A stretch of DNA of 20,635 nt from Xanthobacteraceae bacterium. GTDB lineage: Bacteria; Pseudomonadota; Alphaproteobacteria; Rhizobiales; Xanthobacteraceae. A program made the position numbers and the translations under genes. Each line of letters starts with the position of its first letter. Position 1 is the stretch's first letter. The stretch lies in assembly GCA_019746355.1 (NCBI GenBank), contig JAIESC010000017.1, positions 1-20,635 on the forward strand, given 5' to 3'. Of the stretch, positions 17,100 to 20,635 are shown one piece after another. The notes under the pieces are model-generated. The model did not search any database and was not told the origin of the DNA. It saw nothing but the letters and a program-made list of their open reading frames with translations.

Positions 17100-17831
17100 T
17101 CAGTTTGCGGCGGCTCGGACGCGCCGGTCGTAATCATCCGCAAGCGCGCGCAGCGCGGCCGCGCCATCGCCCGAAAAGGACGGGCCGTGCATCAGCGCCA
17201 GCGTGCGCGGTGATGTCCCGGCAAGGGACCGGATTGTCGTTCCCATACTCGGGTTGAGGCTCGAATATTTGAACAGATCCTCGGCGGCGATGGCCGGCCC
17301 GACAACGTCGCGCTCGGTCAGCGGCGGGCCATCGCCGAGCTGGGTGAAGAGGTCGCCGCACAGCAGCGTCGCCGTCGACTCCTCGTAGACGACGCCGGCA
17401 TCCCAGCCGTGCGGCGTATGCGGCGTGTCGATGTAGCGGACCTTCTTGCCGCCGCCGAGGTCGATGGTTTCGCCGTCGGCGAGGACGCGAGGCGCGCGGT
17501 CCGCCATGTCGTTCAGCGACACCATGCAACCGGTGTGACCATGCGCGAGCTCAGCGTTCGGCGCGACCGTGAGCCACTCGTTCATCGCGCCGCACTCGTC
17601 GGCCTCGAAATGGCCGAAGGCGATCCAGCGCAGCCGCCCGGGCGGAATGATGCGAGCCAGAGCATCGCGGTTGAGCGGAAACATCCTGCGCAGGCCGGTG
17701 TGAAACATCAGCGGTTCGTCGCCGAGAATGAGAAACTGATTGAAGGTGAAGCCGGCCGGCGGGGCGATGTCCGGCACGAAGGTCGAGAGCCGATAGATGC
17801 CGTCGGCGATCTCGCTGATCCTGGTTTCCAT
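17100..17831 (-). CDS. MBL-fold metallo-hydrolase of the flavodiiron/ODP-like type
   Basis: 243 aa. A metallo-beta-lactamase fold with metal ligands HFEADE (H74, E76, D78), a His from PHTPHGWDAG (H138 or H141), D160 in LLCGDLF and H215 in LMHGPSF. The HxExD start, rather than HxHxDH, is the pattern of the diiron domain of flavodiiron and oxygen-binding ODP proteins. The usual next His is Glu here (E79). There is no flavodoxin domain, so it is a stand-alone diiron-like domain; it could reduce O2 or NO with an external donor, sense oxygen, or hydrolyse a thioester. The start at 17831 is fixed by GGAGGAG six bases upstream. It is divergent from a TetR regulator gene. Confidence 0.85.
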   Translation of the reverse strand: METRISEIADGIYRLSTFVPDIAPPAGFTFNQFLILGDEPLMFHTGLRRMFPLNRDALARIIPPGRLRWIAFGHFEADECGAMNEWLTVAPNAELAHGHTGCMVSLNDMADRAPRVLADGETIDLGGGKKVRYIDTPHTPHGWDAGVVYEESTATLLCGDLFTQLGDGPPLTERDVVGPAIAAEDLFKYSSLNPSMGTTIRSLAGTSPRTLALMHGPSFSGDGAAALRALADDYDRRVRAAAN

Positions 17832-17888
17832 GAAACTCCTCCATAAAAACAGACGGTTCCGGGCGGTAGACGCTGGGACAATTTGATG

Positions 17889-17910
17889 ATACATATATGT
17901 GTAATGAAAT
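17889..17910. promoter_or_regulatory. Candidate TetR operator 1
   Basis: A 22-bp repeat unit (ATACATATATGTGTAATGAAAT if read across 17889-17910) contains the perfect palindrome ACATATATGT at 17891-17900. It lies 20-30 bases downstream of a minus-strand TTGACA (17926-17921), where the -10 or transcription start of the MBL gene is expected. Confidence 0.5.
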
Positions 17911-17934
17911 CGGTCGCGGCTGTCAATATTCACC

Positions 17935-17956
17935 ATACATGAAAGTGCAATGAAAT
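17935..17956. promoter_or_regulatory. Candidate TetR operator 2
   Basis: This 22-bp unit matches operator 1 at 18 of 22 positions in the same orientation, 46 bp away. It starts ATACAT and ends GCAATGAAAT. It finishes immediately before the first possible start codon of the regulator, so binding could give autoregulation. Confidence 0.45.
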
Positions 17957-17957
17957 T

Positions 17958-18530
17958 ATGACGCGGGCCTACACCATGAAGCGCCGGGCCGAGCAGCAGG
18001 CCGACACCCGGCGGAAAATCGTCGAGGCCGCGGTCGAGCTGCACAGCAGCGTCGGGCCGGTGCGCACGACGGTCAGCATGGTGGCCGAGCGGGCCAGCGT
18101 TCAGCGCCACACGTTCTATGCGCACTTTCCCGACGAGCGGAGCCTCATCCACGCCTGCTCAGGTCTGACCTTGGAGCGCGATCCGCCGCCGGATGCCGCG
18201 CCGTGGCGGGCCATCGCCGACCGGGATGAGCGACTGCGCGCCGGCCTTGGCGCGGTCTACGCCTGGTATGAGCGCAACGCCGAGCTGACCGCCTGCGTGT
18301 TGCGCGATGCCGAAATCAGCCCGTTGATCAAGGAGACCTTGACGTCGCTGTGGGGGCCGTATTTTGCCGCCCATCACGAGGTGCTCGGCGAGAGGCTCGG
18401 CGCGAAGCAGCGCGCGATGCTGCATCTCGCGCTGAGCTTCTTCACCTGGCGGACGCTGGTGCGCGAGAGCGCATTGACGCCCGCGGCCGCGGTCGAAGCG
18501 ATGCGGCAGGCGATCGACGGCGCGGCATGA
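17958..18530 (+). CDS. TetR/AcrR-family transcriptional regulator
   Basis: 190 aa. The N-terminal TetR DNA-binding domain covers about residues 12-62: QADTRRKIVEAAVELHSSVG, then the helix-turn-helix TTVSMVAERASVQRHTFYAHFPDERSL with the usual TxYxHF ending. The remaining helices form a ligand and dimer domain whose effector cannot be read. The start may be ATG 17958 or ATG 17976 (residue 7); neither has a good ribosome binding site. The later one would leave a short leader covering operator 2. It is divergent from the MBL-fold gene with 126 bp between the starts, a classic regulator-target pair. Confidence 0.9.
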   Translation: MTRAYTMKRRAEQQADTRRKIVEAAVELHSSVGPVRTTVSMVAERASVQRHTFYAHFPDERSLIHACSGLTLERDPPPDAAPWRAIADRDERLRAGLGAVYAWYERNAELTACVLRDAEISPLIKETLTSLWGPYFAAHHEVLGERLGAKQRAMLHLALSFFTWRTLVRESALTPAAAVEAMRQAIDGAA

Positions 18531-18563
18531 CGCAGTTTTCCACGCGCACGGAAGTTCACAGCT

Positions 18564-18644
18564 GTCATGGCCGGGCTTGTCCCGGCCATCCACGCCTTGC
18601 TTTGCAGCCCAGGCGTGGATGCCCGCGACACGCGCGGGCATGAC
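18564..18644. repeat. REPIN-like inverted pair of palindromic repeats (copy 2)
   Basis: Two 34-base inverted arms (18564-18597 and 18611-18644) are separated by 13 bases and match at 29 of 34 positions. Each arm has its own perfect 9-bp hairpin: ATGGCCGGG-CTTGT-CCCGGCCAT (18567-18589) and ATGCCCGCG-ACACG-CGCGGGCAT (18619-18641). It has the same outer GTCAT ends and layout as copy 1 at 2013. It sits between the convergent TetR and L,D-transpeptidase genes. Confidence 0.85.
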
Positions 18645-18705
18645 GTGGAAAAGCCGGTGCAATCCAACTGAAAATGCAGTCGCAGCGGCAGAGCGCGTCG
18701 CGATC

Positions 18706-19440
18706 TCACCAGCCCGGCGGGCGGGGCGCGTAGTACGGCGGAGGCGGCGGCATCCGCTCGCGGTCGTAGAACACGCGCGAGCCGTCGGGCTGCTGCACCC
18801 AGTGGCCGCTGCGTGGCGGCGCGGCGCGAGGCGCGGCCTCGACTTCGCGGCGGTCATAGCGATAACCGCGCGGCTGCGGCGAGGTCATTTCGTAGTTTGG
18901 ATAGCCTTGGTTCGCGTAGCCTTGATCCGGATAGCTCGAATAGCCTTGGTCGATATAGCCCGGGGCGCGGCGCGCGACGGCAGGATCGCTCGCCGATGGC
19001 ACCTCGCCGGACAGCACGACGCGGACATTGGCCATGCCCTCCTGCCGCACCAGGCTGAACAGGGTCGCGGCGTTCTGCCGGTCGAGCCGCACGCAGCCGT
19101 GCGACGCCGGCCGGCCGAGATTGCGCACGTGATCGCTGCCGTGGATGGCGTGGCCCTTGGCCGTGAAGAAGATCGAGTGCGGCATCGGCGCGTCGTCCCA
19201 CTCGCGGCTGAAGTGATCCTTCTCCATCCGGAACGGCGTGTAGGAGCCCGATGGCGTGTCGTAGCGGCGCAAGCCGGTCGACACCGGCCAGACGTGAATG
19301 CGGACGCCGTCCTGCGACACCACCATGCGCTGGCTGGACTTGTCGATTTCGATCAGGAGGCGGGCGGATGCAGGCAGGGCCGTCAGGGCCAGGAGCAAGC
19401 CCGCGGCGAGCGGCGCGCCAAACCGGCGGAGGAGACGCAT
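18706..19440 (-). CDS. Exported L,D-transpeptidase (YkuD family) with Tyr/Pro-rich tail
   Basis: 244 aa. A signal peptide (about residues 1-26, ending LPASA) leads to a YkuD domain at about 27-145. The active-site pattern HAIHG (H97, H100) and SHGCVRL (H114, catalytic C116, R118) is complete. The enzyme forms 3-3 crosslinks in peptidoglycan or attaches proteins to it. The tail from about residue 150 is low-complexity: YIDQGYSSYPDQGYANQGYPNYE repeats, a stretch around RYDRREVEAAPR, and a proline run near the end (PPPPPYYAPRPPGW). This is probably a cell-wall spacing or interaction region. The ATG at 19440 gives the signal peptide; an upstream reading to 19488 is not needed. Confidence 0.9.
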   Translation of the reverse strand: MRLLRRFGAPLAAGLLLALTALPASARLLIEIDKSSQRMVVSQDGVRIHVWPVSTGLRRYDTPSGSYTPFRMEKDHFSREWDDAPMPHSIFFTAKGHAIHGSDHVRNLGRPASHGCVRLDRQNAATLFSLVRQEGMANVRVVLSGEVPSASDPAVARRAPGYIDQGYSSYPDQGYANQGYPNYEMTSPQPRGYRYDRREVEAAPRAAPPRSGHWVQQPDGSRVFYDRERMPPPPPYYAPRPPGW

Positions 19441-19596
19441 AACAATTCCCAGAGCCTCGCAGCACCGCATCTGCAGGCAGCTTAGCATACGGGACCGGGA
19501 AATTGCGGCGGCGCGCGAACAACTTCGCGTGTGGCCGCAAAAGTGGCAGGCGCGCGGCCCCGCCTGGGAAAGGGCAGAACCGCGCTTTTGCCGCCG

Positions 19597-20088
19597 TTAC
19601 TTGAGCTGATCCTTGACCTTGTCGATGCCGGTCTGGATGCAGGCCTCGTCCTTCTCGCCGCCCGGGGCGCCCGAAGCGCCGGCGGCCGCGACCACGTCTT
19701 CGCCGATCTTGATCGGCAGCGCGCCGCGCCCGGTGGTGAAGCCGGTCAGGTACTGAGCGCCCATCTGCGGGTTGTCCTTCAGCCGCTTTTCCATCTCGCC
19801 CGAGGGGATGCGGAAGGTGCGCGACGTGAATGCCTTCTTGAAGCTGTTCTCCATGGTGTGTGGCCCGGTCCCGTCGCCGCGCAACTGGGCGATGACCTCG
19901 CCGTTGCGGCCGACGACCGTCACCGACACCAGCCAGCCCTTGGCCTTGCAGTCGGCCATCGCCGTGGTGGCGAGGACGACCGCTCCGTCGACCGACAGAT
20001 CCTTGCGGGCGATGGTCTGCGCCGACGCCGGCAGCGCGACCGCGCAGGCGAGGGCGGCGAGTGCGAAGCAATTCCGAGCAGCAGTCAT
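19597..20088 (-). CDS. Exported GlcG/HbpS-like (DUF336) protein
   Basis: 163 aa. A signal peptide (residues 1-23, ending LPASA) is followed by the GlcG/HbpS fold: LSVDGAVVLATTAMADCKAKGWLVSVTVVGRNGEVIAQLRGDG, then NSFKKAFTSRTFR, and the hallmark GALPIKIGEDVVAAAGASGAPGGEKDEAC (about 122-150) before a final helix. Relatives bind haem or small ligands (HbpS) or are encoded with glycolate oxidase genes (GlcG); the exported form here has no assigned ligand. AGGGAGG before the ATG at 20088 supports that start over the longer open frame to 20508. Two Cys (C47, C150) could form a disulfide in the periplasm. Confidence 0.88.
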   Translation of the reverse strand: MTAARNCFALAALACAVALPASAQTIARKDLSVDGAVVLATTAMADCKAKGWLVSVTVVGRNGEVIAQLRGDGTGPHTMENSFKKAFTSRTFRIPSGEMEKRLKDNPQMGAQYLTGFTTGRGALPIKIGEDVVAAAGASGAPGGEKDEACIQTGIDKVKDQLK

Positions 20089-20480
20089 GAGCGATCCTCC
20101 CTGGGATACCCCGGATATTTTCCTTGGGCCGCTCTCCGGCGGCATGGAACGAGGATAGCGCGCAGTTGCATCCGAGTTCCATCCCTGCGCGCGAGGCGGC
20201 GGCAGGTGAGGAATGGCGCGCCTGCCTGCGCGGGCGGCATTGGCGCGGTGTCCAAAGTGTGGCGTGCCGCATTCGCGCCGTACTTCATCCCCTGCCGGGA
20301 CGCTGCGTTGCTTTGCCGCTCCGCGGTGCGGGCCGATGCTCGATGCCGGGGGCACACGCCATTTGGTGCGGGTCCAGAATTGGAACTTTCGTGAAATTTT
20401 TTTCGGATCGCGACAAACGATTCGACGTGCACCGAATCCCGGGTCTACAAATTCCACATTGATGGGCGGAGTGGGACGCA
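20089..20480. other. Long intergenic region between divergent exported-protein genes
   Basis: 392 bp without a supported gene. It should hold promoters for both flanking genes. An A/T-rich patch with a T-run (about 20385-20403) is the most promoter-like part. The open frames in it lack ribosome binding sites and family similarity. Confidence 0.45.
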
Positions 20481-20635
20481 ATGAAAACAAAATCGGCTCG
20501 AGGTGCATCGACGTGGTTGCACAGTGCGGCCGGCGCTGCGATCGTTGTGGCGTTGGCGGCGGGTACGGTCGCGCCGGCGAAGGCGCTTGAGACGAGCGAT
20601 CTGGTCGGCTGGTGGATCGCGCTCGACGACACGCT
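20481..20635 (+). CDS. Exported protein of unknown function, N-terminal part (continues beyond window)
   Basis: An open frame from the ATG at 20481 to the window edge gives 51 codons. It starts MKTKSARGASTWLHSAAGAA, has a hydrophobic core IVVALAAGTVAPAKA (a clear Sec-type signal peptide) and continues LETSDLVGWWIALDDT. GGCGGAGTGGGA upstream can serve as the ribosome binding site. The mature part seen is too short to identify. It is divergent from the GlcG/HbpS-like gene. Confidence 0.7.
   Translation, partial: MKTKSARGASTWLHSAAGAAIVVALAAGTVAPAKALETSDLVGWWIALDDT

Noticed and set aside
20213..20590. 125-aa plus-strand open frame with CPKC
   Set aside because: It overlaps, in another frame, the start of the exported protein at 20481, which has a signal peptide and ribosome binding site. 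No domain is recognised.

Overview
The window is about 20.6 kb of GC-rich DNA (strong G/C bias at third codon positions). It looks like a chromosomal segment of an alphaproteobacterium in the Hyphomicrobiales, most likely the Bradyrhizobium/Nitrobacteraceae/Xanthobacteraceae neighbourhood. The reasons are the recN, ligA, aminopeptidase P and prmA complement, GGAGG-type ribosome binding sites, DUF1127 and other small proteins, and GTCAT(T/G)GCCGGGCTTG-type palindromic repeats. There is no phage, plasmid, transposase, tRNA, rRNA or CRISPR array.

Layout. (1) 1-950: 3' part of recN. (2) 970-7075: a block between recN and ligA, two genes that are commonly neighbours in this order. It holds a D-2-hydroxyacid dehydrogenase, a REPIN-like repeat, a chimeric pseudogene, a Tat-exported FMN alpha-hydroxyacid dehydrogenase carrying an internal CxxCH, a divergent exported cytochrome-c-like protein, a convergent exported YVTN beta-propeller, and a two-gene operon (PEP mutase/isocitrate lyase-like, then AhpD-like). 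(3) 7168-9291: ligA. (4) 9319-12290, minus strand: a Gly/His/Tyr/Arg-rich exported protein, an orphan periplasmic binding protein and a Bcr/CflA-type MFS exporter. (5) 12295-14151: aminopeptidase P. (6) 14466-15119: two small proteins. (7) 15044-15955: prmA, then a spacer with DnaA-box-like sites and two GC-rich tandem arrays. (8) 16184-18530: an NTF2-like protein, a DUF1127 protein, and a divergent MBL-fold hydrolase/TetR pair with candidate operators. (9) 18564-20635: a second REPIN-like element, an L,D-transpeptidase, a GlcG/HbpS-like exported protein and the start of another exported protein.

How the genes may work together. Housekeeping functions (DNA repair and ligation, peptide turnover, L11 methylation, peptidoglycan crosslinking) are interspersed with accessory genes. 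The most coherent accessory set is 2676-5656. Three exported proteins are arranged as divergent and convergent neighbours: a flavin dehydrogenase with a possible covalent haem c site in its active-site lid, a small CxxCH protein and a beta-propeller. I infer a periplasmic hydroxyacid oxidation route feeding electrons to a c-type cytochrome; this is untested. The second regulatory unit is the MBL-hydrolase/TetR pair, whose 126-bp intergenic region carries two 22-bp near-identical repeats, one centred on a perfect palindrome.
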